The notes beneath the pieces are model-generated. The model worked only from the letters and a program-made list of their open reading frames with translations. It was not told where the DNA came from and made no database searches. From Cymbidium sinense (taxonomy: Eukaryota > Streptophyta > Magnoliopsida > Asparagales > Orchidaceae), in assembly GCA_021442155.1 (NCBI GenBank), contig CM038220.1:76619817-76683816 (forward strand): a stretch of 64,000 nucleotides of DNA, written 5' to 3'. Shown here one piece after another: positions 23,009 through 36,226 of this stretch (the first letter of the stretch is position 1; each line of letters begins with the position of its first letter). The translations under genes were made by a program, and so were the position numbers.

Positions 23009-26000
23009 TGTGTGTGTTATTTTGTAAGATTGTGGTTGAGTTGGACACATAGATCTGTACTTATTAGCGTGATGGGTATGACATTGAGGAATGATGTACT
23101 ATCTGATAGATAAGTCACCATCTATAATAAACCTAATCACTTAATAAATACTCTAAGGACAATGGGTCTTTGATGTACGAGATCTTCCCTACTTTACATA
23201 GAAAAGTAAAGTAGGGTTTATTTTTGGGTTCATTAAGTTCCTTTGGAGGCAAGCCTCCATAGTTAATTACACACCAAGGGAGATTCATAAGAATACTCTC
23301 GATTAAGGTAAATGATCATTCTCTTCAAAGATTTTTAAGATAGGACTATCAATCAATTGGTTATTTTTAGAAAATCAAGTGGGATTGATCAAAAGGAGGG
23401 AGTTATTTTCAAAACCAAAAGAAGATGAATAGGAGATGCTCATGATATTAGGAAGCCCAGTGAGCATCCCAAACTACCCTATGGTTGGGCTTTATATTTT
23501 TTAATTTGAGGAGAATTATATGTTTTGAGTTCAATTTCTATTAAAAATCTAGGGCTTACAATTCCACAACACAAGATTGTAGAAATGCCTAAGAGGTGAG
23601 AATTTATGCTTGTAGCCTACGAAGGAAAACCGCAACCTCAGATCCTAAATCTAGGGAGCTTTGGTGAGGGCCAAAGCCCGACCTAAATCTAAGACAAAAA
23701 TTAGCATATGGTTTACCTCCACAAGAGAGAATAAATCATCCGACTGTTGGACTAACAATTTGGGGGTGGCCACCAACTCTTCCTATGATTTTAAATACAT
23801 GTAGGCAAGTCTTATGCTTTTAAGATAGCTATTGTTTATTTTAGAAAGGAGACTAAGTCCTTAAACTCACTCTCTAAGAGACTAGATCATGAGGGGCATG
23901 AATGATGACTTAATCTAATGCAAATTTTGTTAAGATTTATTTTGATTTTTGGACATTATTATTTGACACAAGCTATGGGATTTTATACCTAATGCATGAG
24001 AAGATTGGTTATGGGCCAAAATCAAAAGAAGGAGGTGTGTTTCCACCATGGCTCTCAAAGGTCAAGCCATTTTCTCTAGCAAAGGTGGAAGCCCTCCATT
24101 AGCAAGAGTGAAGCAATATGATTTATGCATGATGTGAGACATACAATATCCAGCTAAGGGGTTGCTAAATATTTTATTATCTTGATTTATATCCTAGGCT
24201 TTAGGTGAGATTATGAGTTGTTTAATTTAATTTTGAGTTAATTAATTGGATAGAAAATTTATTTTTTTCCAAAGAGTCTAATCATATCCAGGCCATTCAA
24301 CAACCATCAAACAATTAAGAAATTTGGAAGATCATGCCATCTTATTTGCGCAATCATAAACAAAACATCAATCAATGTATAAAATTAGCATAAAAGAATA
24401 AGAGGCCTGATGTGGTGGGTTCCACCACACAACCCGAAAAAGGAAAATGGGTAGCCGAGCTCTACCCTTATACAACCCAGATTATAAATGAATAATTACA
24501 ATTAAAAGGAATTCATGTTATGGGAGTCTTCATTCTTCACCCTTCATTCTTCATTTTGATTTGCTTCTTTTCTTCCTTTTGGCTTGATTGGAATATGGTT
24601 GCTCTAAAGGCATCACATGGTGCATAAGACTTAGTTTTATGACCAATGTTGATCCTAATCCCCCATAAAATTCATTCCAAATCTTAATTGCAAAATTTAC
24701 ATCAAAATGGGAAAGGTAAATCTAACTAAACCTGCAAAACAAAGGTTAGTTAAATATACCACACAACCCAAGCAGTTATATGAATAAGTTGGACTTAGCA
24801 CCCCACATATGGGTAACCAAGTCCACCTGTCCTAGTTTGGATTATGCTTAGGGGTATAAGCAACCTACACAACAAAAGCATTTATATTTTTATTACAACA
24901 CCCCTTAAGCATAATCCCCTACAGAATATATGATTAGGCTAAGATGCCTATCATCCCTCTATGCACATACACCTAACATTCGGTCTAAAATATTACATCA
25001 CAAAACAAATCGCATCAAACCATGCATTGCCCTAACATAGAGCTAGAAATGGTGACTTAGCCTAATGTGTGTGCCATTAAAAGCCTGTGTGGCATGTCTT
25101 AGGTAGGCATTAAGATTATAATATTCTAAGTGTGATAGGTTTAACTTAGAGGATGGTTTTAGTTTAAGTGATTTTAGTTGATTTATCAATTTTAGTTGAT
25201 GATTTGATTTGGTTTGAATGAACCAACACTTAGTGACTAAATGTTATGAAGAGAGAAGAAAGAGGAGAACTCTCTTTCATCCCTACCTTAAAAGTATTTC
25301 TAAGGTAGATTCATTAATTGATTTCCTTTAGTGAATAATTTATTATGTATTTTAATTGACCCTAAGTTTAGATTCTTTCTAAATAGTCCTATTCAATAAG
25401 AAAGGCCTCTCAAGATTAGTTAGGGTGGATTACTATCACATAACACACACCCATTCATTTATTTGACCATGTATACCATGCATATGAATAATCCTAAGCA
25501 TAGCTATACATGCAATCCAAATCTTAGTATGCCTTGATGATGGATGCAAAGAGATATGGTTTGAAAATTTGGATATTCCATGAATGCATGTCTTTATTAT
25601 GTAGAAAAGATAGACTCTTTTATCCACTAGCTAAATGCACATCCACAGTATATAAGTTATAAGTGAGAATGATGCCATTATTTTTTACACTAGGAGCGTA
25701 AGGTACAAGACCTACTTGGGGCTACTTAAAGCCTTGCAGCCCCGGGATGTCCAGACTGATATACCACTTTTCTTAAATACATGTAGATGTACAAAAAGAA
25801 CCAAATGGATGAAGAATCATGCAAGAGATTTATGTTTGATTTGAATGTAAGATTTACATGTGTAATATGAAGGTCCTTTCTAAGTTCTAATATAGAGATG
25901 CATAGGAATAGATTTAGGCAAGTGTTGTATTCTTTTCAAATGAGTTATACACTTGCAAATCCTATGTAAATCCATACTAAGAGAAGGAAAGAGAACTTCA

Positions 26001-29000
26001 TAATACACGTCTTATGCTATCATCATATGCAAGCTTATGAATATTCATAACTAACATCACTTCATTTATAATTTTTGATTTATAAGTTTTGAAAAGTAAT
26101 TCTTGATTTAATAATGATAATAGCCACTCATATTCTTAATTTTAGCCAACACATGCAATTTGACATAAAAAAACATTTTCTTTAATTAATTTTTTAAAAA
26201 AAATGAATGCATGATTTCATATGGCAAGCAATATTTAGCATGATTGAAAAGAAATAAAGGAATATAAGCACATGACTTCATTCACCCTAATTAATTTCTA
26301 AGGATAATCCTAAGAAAATAAGATCATTTAAAATGAATCAAAATTCTTTAAGGAGATTTTTATCTTTGAATTTGATTTGACTTAGGAAATGTGATAGTGG
26401 TTTGCTAATCCTAACCCATTCCCCCATGTATGAATTATTTTAGCTTAATTTGGAACAATTAAGTTGATTTTATATTTTGATTAATTATGCCTTACCTATA
26501 CCACTTTAGCATAATTATCTAAGTAATTATGAGCCAACATATGATATGCAACCACATAGAAATTAAATCAACAATGCACCTAAGAAATAAAGGGGCCTAA
26601 TGCAATTGTCTCCCATTATTGGTTAATTAAGCTAAAGGGTTTAATTAAGTACTTTTATAACTCTCCCACACATGTAGTTTGATTATAATTTCCTTTGAAA
26701 ACTCTTAGGTTATTGAAAGATTACCCAAATGATTGGAATGATTTGGTTTTGAGTTTGATTAATTGAATTAATTAATGAAGTGATTAGGCCATTAATTAAT
26801 TACAACTTAATTAAGTGTTTATCCAAATGAAATAGACTTAGGGAAAAGATTGGAAAAGAAGTCCTAATCTCATTCCCTAAATCCATTCATTATTTAATGA
26901 TGATTAATAAGCTTAATTAGTGAATTTATCACTATTTAACATGTTAATTAATAATTTAATTAATTAAGAATTTGATTAGGGATGAAACAAGCAATTCTCC
27001 CATTAGTCAAATAATAAATTCCAAGAAAATCATGGGAGGCAGGTCATCCCACCAATTAATCTCAAAAGTTTAGAGTTAATGGCGAAAATAGAGAGTAGCT
27101 TAATTATATTTCTAATAAAACTTAAATTGAGTTAAAATTACTATTCAATAATAATTAATTTTAATTTTATATTATTCTTCTCTAAATTATCTTTAAAATG
27201 AACCTGAGTTTGCATTTTTTGGATTTTTCTATAATTAGTTATGAATTTTAGAAGTTTTAGCATTAAAATTGAATTAATTAAGCCTAATTAACCCCCCCAT
27301 CCGCGGGCCATGGAGAGCTGGCGCACGCTTTCTACATAGCACAATGGGATAGGTTATTTATGTTATCACATCCATCTGCTAAGTCAACGTGGATGCTTTC
27401 TCTATGGGCTGTCCGATCTAAGATCGGACGACCAAGATTAATCCTGTGGTTTAGTTTTAAATCAAATGGGATCTAGCATGATCTAATCATAGCCGTCCAC
27501 TCCAATCATGCGGAATGGATGGCAGGTGATCCTTCTCCTTCACGAATGAGAGATGATTCAAACTCACTTTAGCTGGATTGGGATCAAAATGATCCACACC
27601 TTGAGGAATGCACATCCAATGGTCAAGATCCAATAGGGTGACACTTTTCTTCAAAAGGACCAAGAAAATTTTCTTAAAATTTCGAAATTACCTCGCCAGA
27701 GACTATCACCGGTGCTTCCAACGGAGGAAGTAGCTTCGTCTAGTAGAGATGAAACCTTGTTGAAGGAATTAGGTCTTGATTTGAAGTGGATGGTTCGATT
27801 GACCAAGCTCCCCTTCAATGGAGATTGGCTTTGATTGAAGTGATGCATCCCATGGCTTGAAGACTTGGGAAATGACTTGGTTGAGCTCAACAAAGTCCAC
27901 TAATGGTGTGTTCAAGGTTAATTTGGTTTTGATGGAGAATTGGATGAGTTGAGCTGATTGATCTTACTATTTTGGCTTTAAGTGAAACCAAGAATGGGAT
28001 ATCAATGGAGCTTAGGAATGGCTTGGAAAAGCTTAGGGAGGCTTTGATCGAATCACCTTAGCTCTGTGGAAATGATTGCTTATCATTTGAGTGAGAATGA
28101 GGGGGAGTATATCTCTCCCCTCCTTGGATCAGACGGTGATGGGCTATTTTGCCATTTTTGATCAATGGCAAGGATTGGAAGCATGATTTGAGTTGCCAAT
28201 CACATGGGTCATTTTGAGTAGTGGAGGGAAGGAGAGTGGGTTCCCATGTGCTAGGTGAGTGCATTTGGAATTCCAAGTGTTCAATTTCCATTGGTCAGTT
28301 TGGCCTTGGCTTGGGTCATGGCCGACCCAAGCTCATTGGGTCATGTTCACCACCTCCTTAGTGCCCATGTGGACCAATGGAAGGATGTCAAGCGCCTTGA
28401 GAGAAATGACCAAATTCTAAGTGAATTTAGTCATAGGATACCCTTTGACCTAAGAGCAAAGTGGTCATTTGGCCATGATTTTGATTTGGGCAGATTTTAA
28501 ATGATTCAAAAATGGGTTGGGCCAATTTTCAAGTGATTTGGAGTTCATTTGATTTGATTTGGTTCAATTTGATCCATTTAGGTCAAGTTGGGCCAAATTG
28601 GGTTAGGTTGACCAATTGGTCAAATTGGGTCAAACCATGAGTTAGGTCAAGTTCAAATGATCATTTGGAGCCTATGGGTGTCATTGGTTTGGTTCAATTT
28701 GATTTAGATTTGGTATTGGTTAATATAGGTTCATTTAGATCAAATGGGTCAAGTTGACTAATTTGACCCATTTGATGATGGGTTAGGTCATGGGTTGGTT
28801 TAGGCTTGGTTGATCATTTGAAATGTATTACAAGCTTTGGTTTTAATTAATTTTGATTTGGTTTGATTTCAAGTTGATTTGACCTTTTAGGTCAAGTTGA
28901 GTTCATGGTCAATTGGGCTAGGTTGGGTCTAATTGGTCAATTGAAGCTTTGGTCAAGTTCAACAAGTGATTTGAAATGAATTTGGCCCATTGGTTGCAAT

Positions 29001-30300
29001 CAATTTGGCTTAGATCAAGATTTGACCCATTTGACTTTTTAGATCAATTTAGGTCAAATTAGGTCAAGTGGCCAATTAGGCTTGGTTTGGCTCAATTGAT
29101 GGCTTGATCATGTTCAATCATTGATTATGGATTGGTTTAGATCAATGATTTTAATCAATTTGGCTTATAGTGAATTTTGGCTTGTTTAGGTTTCATTTGG
29201 GCTAAGTGTTGACTTGGTCAAAGGCTAGGTTTGACTTAGTTTGATCCAATTTGAGTGATTGATCATCCTAGGATGATTGTTGCTCACAATGTGAGGCTTA
29301 GATGGGCTTAGTTCAATCTAATTGAGGTTGGATTAGAATTTAGCTCAAAAAGGTCTTTTAGGTCACTTTGGGTCAAGTGAGCTTAAATGGGTTAATTGGC
29401 TTGATCAAGGCTTGATTTATGTTTGGTTGAACTCACATATGGACTTATGATGAAAATATAAATCCAATTGCAAGTGATTTGGAGTCAAACGGATTTTGGT
29501 TCATTTGACAATTTCAATTCAAAAGGGTGAACATGGGTTTGACTTGGGTTAGTTTGATTTTGATTTGGTGATTGTAGTTTATGTTTATATTTGAGCATTG
29601 AAGGAAGTAATCATTTGAAGAAAAATCAAGAGTTTGGATTGATTTGAGAATGGATTGGCTAAGTTCAAGGATTTGACTTGAAATGGTGTAAATTGGATTT
29701 TGGTTTAACTTTAGGTTTAGTTTTGGTTATTTGAATTTATACTTTATTTATATTTGTGAATATAAATGAGAATATAAATGGGTTATGAGAAAATCTTTTA
29801 AGTTTTGAGTGATATGGATTTGGTTTGAGCTAAGTTCGAAGATTTGACTTGAAAGAGTATAAGTTGGATTTTAGTTAGATTTGGATTTGAGTTCTGAATT
29901 TATTTTGGTTATTTGAATTTATATTTCATTTATATTTATGAATATAAATGACAATATATATGGGTTATGAGAAAATCTTTTGAGTTTTGAGTGATTTGGA
30001 TTTGGTTTGAGCAAAGTCCATAAGGTTAAATAAAAGAGCTTATGAAAGATTTTGGGATTTGAATTCAATCGTGGGTTTCAATCATTTGATTTAGAATTGA
30101 TTCATGATTCAGATTTTGGAATTAATTTATGATTTGAGAAAATCAATTGAGTTGGAATTGATTCAAGATTTCATTTGGATTGGTTTGAAGGATAGAGGTA
30201 AGGATTTGGTTCGAGCTCTAGGGTAGACAAATCTTCCTAATACCCCTAAGGAATCACCTTTTCCTATGGTGTGAGCTTTCAAATTCTCCATCTTCCTAAT
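23009..30300 (-). repeat. 3' LTR of nested element (about 7.3 kb)
   Basis: Near-complete partner of 50,777-58,120: the two agree in long runs, for example 28,201-28,560 against 55,971-56,330. On the plus strand it starts TGTGTGTTATTTTG and ends next to the internal 'gcccaataggtgtgg'. Its edge at 30,240-30,300 differs from the partner: about 90 bp are lost and a 24-bp word is inverted (see findings). It holds AT-rich parts with TTAATTAATT clusters, a perfect GTCCGATC-taa-GATCGGAC palindrome (27,411-27,429), and a zone rich in GGTCAA. The open frames here are accidental. Confidence 0.88.
28741..28774. repeat. W-box-like palindrome in 3' LTR of nested element
   Basis: CAAATGGGTCAA (28,741-28,752) and TTGACCCATTTG (28,763-28,774) are exact inverted repeats. 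An equivalent with the same arms is at 56,506-56,539 in the partner LTR. Arms contain TTGACC, the core bound by WRKY factors. Confidence 0.8.
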
Positions 30301-32455
30301 GCCCAATAGGTGTGGCATGACAGACAAGGCATACCGCACATATTGGTGTTGTGATGATCAAAAAATGACCGACAATCTGGCACTAAGTGAAACACCTACT
30401 CTAAATCCAAAGTGTAGAAGGAACCAAGATCTTGGTGCAATAGCTCAACTTATGTCAAAGACATAGAGAGTGAAGGAGGAATCCATTAGGGATTGAGTAT
30501 GAGCCTTCCAGGGGAAGGTTCAAGTTATCCACAGGGATAAGAGGTGGTGAAATCCACTAGGGGATTTGAATTTGATAAAAGTGTGAACACTCCACTAGGG
30601 GAGCAAGTTCAAGTTGGACTGAATTGATTCCACTAGGGGAATTGGAAAGATTTGCATCTCACTGAGGAGAAGTTGATTGATTTGATTGTTTAATTTGACT
30701 CCACTATGAAGGTTGGTTAGTTTGTTTCATATTTTAAATTTTAAAATTTTGCGATGGTCCCTATTAGTTTGCGATGGACGATACTGAGTAGGGGCCATAT
30801 CGACTTTGGCCTACTTCAAATTTACCAATCAAAAGGGGTAGTCTACCAACCACATAGTAGGACTATCCAACTAAAGGGGTTTCCTTTTGGTGTGCAACAT
30901 ATACTAGGAAGAAAGCACCATACTTACATCTTCCAAAGTGGATTATTTGGGTGACACATTGGTGAATGATCAACCTTAGTCTCTTGAGTGAATGCCACTG
31001 GAGGACTTAAATCAACTCAAAGATAGTCAAAATTAATTCCATTTTTAATTATATTTGATGGATCCCGTCAGTTTGTGATGGACAACACTGAGAAGGGCCA
31101 TGTTGGCCTTGGCCTACTTTAGATCTACTGATCCAAATGGAGTAGTTTCCAGTGAGGGAGATTTATCCAACCAAAGGGGTGTCTTTTTAGTTTGCAATGA
31201 TTAATTCAGGGAAAGAAAGCATGGGGACTCACATCTTTCATGAATAAAAGGCCAGGCAACATATTAGCAAGGTAACATGTGTGACCTAGGCTGCCCATTG
31301 GTTTGCGATAGTCATGCTAGAAAGAATGCATAGTAGGCCTACATCTTCCAGAGTGAAATGATCATCGGGGTAACCTGTTTGTGGCAAAATAGATTAAACC
31401 CGACCTAAGGTGACTACTGAGAGTGTGCTGACCCAGAGACTTATCTCCACTAAAGAGTAGTGAAGTAATTCCTATAGGGAGTTCTGGTGACACTGCCCTA
31501 AAGATAGGATGCCTGCTTGGGAAAGGGGTCATTGGGGGCTTGAATTCTTAATCCACAAGCGAATAAATTTATTTATTTATTTGTTTGTTTGTTTATCATG
31601 GACCCTGTTGGTTTGCAAGGGATCACACTGAGAAGGAGCATATATCGACCTAGACTATCTCATTTTGAACTAGAGAATTTCATGCATCGTTGAATAAATT
31701 ATCCAACCACAGGGATGGATACTAGGAAAGGGGGACTGTCCAATCCAAGAGTAACCCAAGTAGTGTCTAAATGGGGTCACTAAGGACATAATCCAAATAG
31801 AGTTCCCATAGGGGAGGGGCCACTAAGGGCTTTATCCAAAACCCTGGAGAAGATAATGTCTATAGGTATTCGGTGGCCAACTCAAGGAGAAAGTGTGGGG
31901 ACTCATATCTGTCAAGAGTGTTGTATCCTCAGTCATAGTGAACATAAACCAACCTAAGATGCCCATCGGTTTGTGACAATCGCCTAGAAGAAAGCATCAA
32001 GGACTCACATCCTCCTACAGTGGGCTGATAGTATGTCTTGACTTGACAGTGCTACCGACCTAGGGCGACTCGAGTGAATGCCACTAGGGAATTATATCAA
32101 CTCAAAAGTAGTCAAGAGGAAAAGAGCCACTAGGAGACTTATGCTAAGCTTCAAATATACTCAACCTAGTCAGTGAATGATAGCTAGTTCAAGAAGAAAG
32201 TGTGTGACATCCTCTTAAAGAGTCAACATGAGGTAGCTTCCTGGCTTAGGTGGTCTACCAACTAACAAGACCCTCATCGATTCATGGTCAAGTCAGGAAG
32301 AAAGCATGGGGACTCACGTTCACTGGACAAGTGACCCGGGCAACATACTCGGTAGCATGTCAGAGCGCTAATGAGCGAGTGTCACAGGGGGCTTTCTCTC
32401 ACATCAAAATAGCCCGAGATAAAAGATATGTGTTTATTTTTGTGCTTGTGTTTGT
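30301..32455 (-). repeat. 3' untranslated region of nested element, diverged tandem repeats
   Basis: Non-coding stretch between integrase and 3' LTR. Repeats about 310 bp apart begin with 'agtttgcgatgg' words (near 30,765 and 31,070, with a further copy near 31,610). They share 'actgagnaggggccat', 'ggccttggcctactt' and 'ccaaccaaaggggt'. Nearer the LTR, 'ccactagggga' recurs at 30-60 bp spacing (30,550-30,720). The outer element has the counterpart at 58.7-60.86 kb. Repeat-rich 3' UTRs are known for Ogre/Tat elements. No coding domain seen. Confidence 0.7.
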
Positions 32456-32880
32456 GTTAAAGGAGGACAGAATGCCACTTGGGTTCTCTTACACCTAACC
32501 TAAAACACGCTTAAGAGTTGATGAAATGGTGCCACGAATGGTAGTTGTGATTCCACCAAGAAAGGATGTCGCTTGGGTTCTCTTACACCTAACTTAGTTA
32601 TGCTAGTCAAAATAGGATGTTGCTTGGGTTCTCCTACAACTACTTTAGTAGCGTCGGGGAATCATGTTCAATTTGTGTTCATGTTGTGAAAGAAGGATAA
32701 GTTGTCTCTTGGGTTCTCTTATACCTACCCTAAAACACGTCATGGCAAATTCGCAAACAAGCAAGCAATGCTTCGAAAGAAGAGAATATTTTGATGAATT
32801 GGAACATAATTTTTTAAGATAATTATTTTCAAACAAGATTTTATGGGTAGTATTTCCTCAAATAAAGCCCATTAATTAGA
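32456..32880 (-). repeat. Short tandem repeats after integrase, nested element
   Basis: The word 'cttgggttctcttacaccta' occurs near 32,476, 32,572, 32,623 (variant) and 32,715, each preceded by a 'gatgtcg/ccact' piece. Read on the minus strand it is the same repeat as 'ttaggtgtaagagaacccaa' at 58.5-58.7 kb in the outer element. Confidence 0.8.
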
Positions 32881-34110
32881 AGCATCAGGTGTTCCACTCT
32901 GTCAATAAGTTAATAAGATCCTCCTTAGTAGGCCTTCTCTTTGATAAAAGGGCCTTCCCAAGTGGGTTCAAACTTACCTCCCATCTTTCGACGGGAAAAC
33001 GTTGGTCTCCTTAGAACTAACACAAGCTCCCCTACTTGAAAAGCTCTGGGGAAGACCAGCTTATTGTGAGCTTGAATCATCTTGGCTTTATATAACTCGA
33101 GGTTTTAGCACGTCTGTAGGTGTCTCTCCTCCAAACCTTCTAGCTCTTCTAACCGCAACTTGGCATTCTACTGTGTAGTGATTTTACTACCCATTGTTAT
33201 TATTAATGATGGGAGCTAAACTTCTAATGGTAGAACGGCTTTGGATCCATATACTAAGGAGAATGGAGTAGATTAAGTTGGAGTTGTATGTGATGACAAG
33301 GCTTCAACTAAACTCATGTCTTGTTTCATTTGTCAGTGTTTTCTTTAGTATCCGGATGAGAGTTGAATGCTTCACTAGCCATTCACCACAGGGATAGTAG
33401 ATAGTGGAGTATCTCCAATCTATATCATGTCTCTTGGCAAAGCTATTGATCTTGAGTGCTTTTGAATGTACCATTATCGGATATAATTTGTCAAAGAACC
33501 TATATATGATATGGTTCATGAAAAACTGGAGTACATGTTGAGTTGTGACATCTCTGAGTGGGATTGCCTCCGCCCACTTGGAAAAGTAGTTGGTGGCAGC
33601 TAGGATGAACCGATGACTCTTGGAAGAAGGAGGATCAATCGGACCCACAATGTCAATACCTCAACACTCAAATGGCCATGAGGCCAATGTAGGATGTAGA
33701 ATGTTGGGTGGTTGATGTAGGACCACACCGTGTACCATTGGTGGCAACTCCTAGCCATCCATGCAACGTAATCATCAACAACCAATAATATCCTAGTCTC
33801 TTGATCTTTGCTTTCATCTTTGGACAGATTGATGCGCAGACACGAATGTACCTGTCATGATCTTATGGGCTTCGTGTTTGTCTAAATTACATAACCACAT
33901 TTAATCAAAGATCGTCAGTACAAGGTGCCATCCACAAGAGCATAGGACAGAGCTCTCTGCTTCATCTGATGGGCTTATGATTTCTCTTGAGGTAGTTTGT
34001 CTCTAGTCAAGTAATCTGTGAATGGTTGCCATAATCCAGTTCCTCTTACTTTGCAACAATGGCAACCTCCCCTTCAAGAGAAAGTCTCTCGATGAGTTCA
34101 ACGTCAATAA
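32880..34110 (-). pseudogene. pol: Integrase of nested element
   Basis: On the minus strand: a degraded zinc-finger side (about 34,000-33,780), then the core GPIDPPSSKSHRFILAATNYFSKWAEAIPLRDVTTQHVLQFFMNHIIYRF (33,645-33,490; one continuous frame to 33,304). IDWRYSTIYYPCGEWL follows, where a normal copy would read NPSANGLAE, so the region around the catalytic Glu is altered. After a frameshift come KAKMIQAHNKLVFPRAFQVGELVLVLRRP and GGKFEPTWEGPF (33,090-32,960), the C-terminal domain. This copy is uninterrupted where the outer element carries its insertion (GGTGT at 33,119-33,123). Confidence 0.9.
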
Positions 34111-34732
34111 GAGATAGGACTTGTCTATTCTGGACCCTTATTGAAATGGACTTATCTTCTGGACATGCCAATTCTTTGGCAAGTTTGGCCAAAGTATCTG
34201 CTACTGTGTTGTCTCCTCAAGGAACCTTGTAGATGGTGACCTCAGGGATTTGGGCTAACAGCTTCATGGCATACTCATGGTAGTGAAGCTTTTGGTTTTA
34301 GTACCTTATAGAACCCGAATGCGGTTGATGACCAGGAGAATCCCACACAGATATTGATGCTTTTGACACACTAATAGTAACTCTAATTAAAGCCTCATAT
34401 CGCTTTGTTGTTGGTGCATGGATTGGAGAGATAGTATGAGAATCTCATCACATCACGATGCAGAGTTAAAGGATGATTCCTACACCTACCTTTCGGAAGA
34501 GTAGATCATGGTTCTTCTCCCTTGAAAGGAAGAGCACCATCAAAATACATCTCCCTGGTGATTACCAACTTCCCTAAGTTCATGATTTGTTCATCGGGAG
34601 ATCATCACTGGGAATCGTAGGAAGTGGGTATGTTGCTAAAAAATCCACTAGTGCATGTCCTTTCACCGCATGGAGAGTGCATGTAATATCGCTGAGAGAA
34701 TCATGGACCAGCGTTACCCGATAATGGGTCAT
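34111..34732 (-). pseudogene. pol: RNase H (second domain) of nested element
   Basis: Minus-strand text AVKGHALVDFLATYPLPTIPSDDLPDEQIMNLG (about 34,672-34,575) is the linker into the second RNase H of Tat elements. EMYFDGAL (about 34,550-34,525) carries its first Asp. IPEVTIYKVP, then LAKLAKELACPEDKSISIRVQNRQVLSLIDVELIERLS (about 34,250-34,090), is its end. Frames shift between pieces. The upstream half of pol is cut off by the solo LTR and resumes at 42,336. Confidence 0.85.
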
Positions 34733-36186
34733 TGTTGACCTCACTTTTAGTGTGAGCTCTCAACTTCTCCAACTTAGACATTAGGATTTCCTTAGTCTTA
34801 AGACATTTCTACAAGTGATTGGGTGAACACTTCTAACCTAGAGACTTAGAAGAGTTAGCCAAAGAATAGGTTATGCCTTAGGGGTGTTAGGAAAACTTGC
34901 CTACCCTGTAGCTTAAACCCAATCTTCACTTTCTTCTTACAAATCAAACTTCAAATCCAAACCAACTCCAAATTCAAATCAAATTCCAACTTAAATGACT
35001 TTTCTCAAATCATTCAAATCAATTCCAAAAATCCAAATCAATTCAAACTCAAAAGACTTTCTCTGTATGTATATCTCATTTATATTCACAAATATAAATG
35101 AAATATAAAAAGTAACCAAACCAAATCCAAAACTCAAGTCCAAATCTAAAATCTTTCCTAGATTTCATCTTATGGGCTTAGCTCAAATCAAATTCAAATC
35201 ACTTCAAACTCAAGAGATTTTCTCATAACCCATTTATATTTTCATTTATATTCACTAATATAAATTCAAATAACTAAAACCAACCTATACCCTTTCAAGT
35301 CAAATTCTTGAACTTCGCCAAATCATTCCAAGCCTTTGGATTTTCTCTCCAAATAATCAATCCTTCAATCATAAACCAAATATAGACACGAACTTCAATA
35401 ACCATAACCAAAATCAAACTAACTCAAATCAAACTCTTGTTCATCCTTTGAACTTGAAATTTCAAATGAATCAAAACCCATTTGACTCCAAATCACTTGC
35501 AATTGGATTTATATTTCAATCATAAGTCAATATGTGAGTTCAACCAAACTTGAATCAAGCATTGACCAAGTCAATTAACCCACTTAGGCTCACTTGACCC
35601 AAAGTGACCTAAAGTACCTTTTTGAGCCAAATTCTAATCCAAGCCAAATTGGTTTGAACTAAGCCCATAAGCCTCACATTATGAGCAACAATCATCTTAG
35701 GATGATCAATCACTCAAATTGGGTCAAACCAAGTCAAACCAACCTTGACAAACACTTAACCCAAATGGAACCTAAACTAGCCTAAATCCACCATATGATA
35801 AATTGATTGAAACCATTGATCTAAGCCAGTTATGATTAATGATTGAACATGACCAAGTCATCATTTGAGCCAAACCTAATCCAATTGGCTACTTGACCCA
35901 AGTTGACCCAAGTTGACCTAAAAAGTTAAAATGTGTCAAATCTTGATCTAAGCCAAATTGATTACAACCAATGTGTCAAATTCATTCTAAATCACTTGTT
36001 GAACTTGACCAAAGCCTCAATTGGCCAATTAGACCCAACCAAGCCTAGTTGACCTTAAACCCAACTTGACCTAAAAGGTCAAATCAAGCCAAAATCAAAT
36101 CAAACTAAAATTTATTGAAACTAAAGCTTGCAAAACATTTCAAATGATCAACCAAGCCTAAACCAACCCATGACCAAACCCAATTG

Positions 36187-36226
36187 GGTCAAATGGGTCA
36201 AATTGGTCAACCTGACCCATTTGACC
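36187..36226. repeat. W-box-like palindrome in solo LTR
   Basis: GGTCAAATGGGTCA (36,187-36,200) pairs exactly with TGACCCATTTGACC (36,213-36,226) around a 12-nt loop that itself contains GGTCAA. It lies about 1.45 kb from the LTR start, equivalent to the palindromes in the other LTRs. Confidence 0.85.

Noticed and set aside
30754..30954. Gene in the 3' region of the nested element
   Set aside because: It lies in tandem-repeat sequence on the antisense strand of the element, and the neighbouring repeat copy does not keep the frame.
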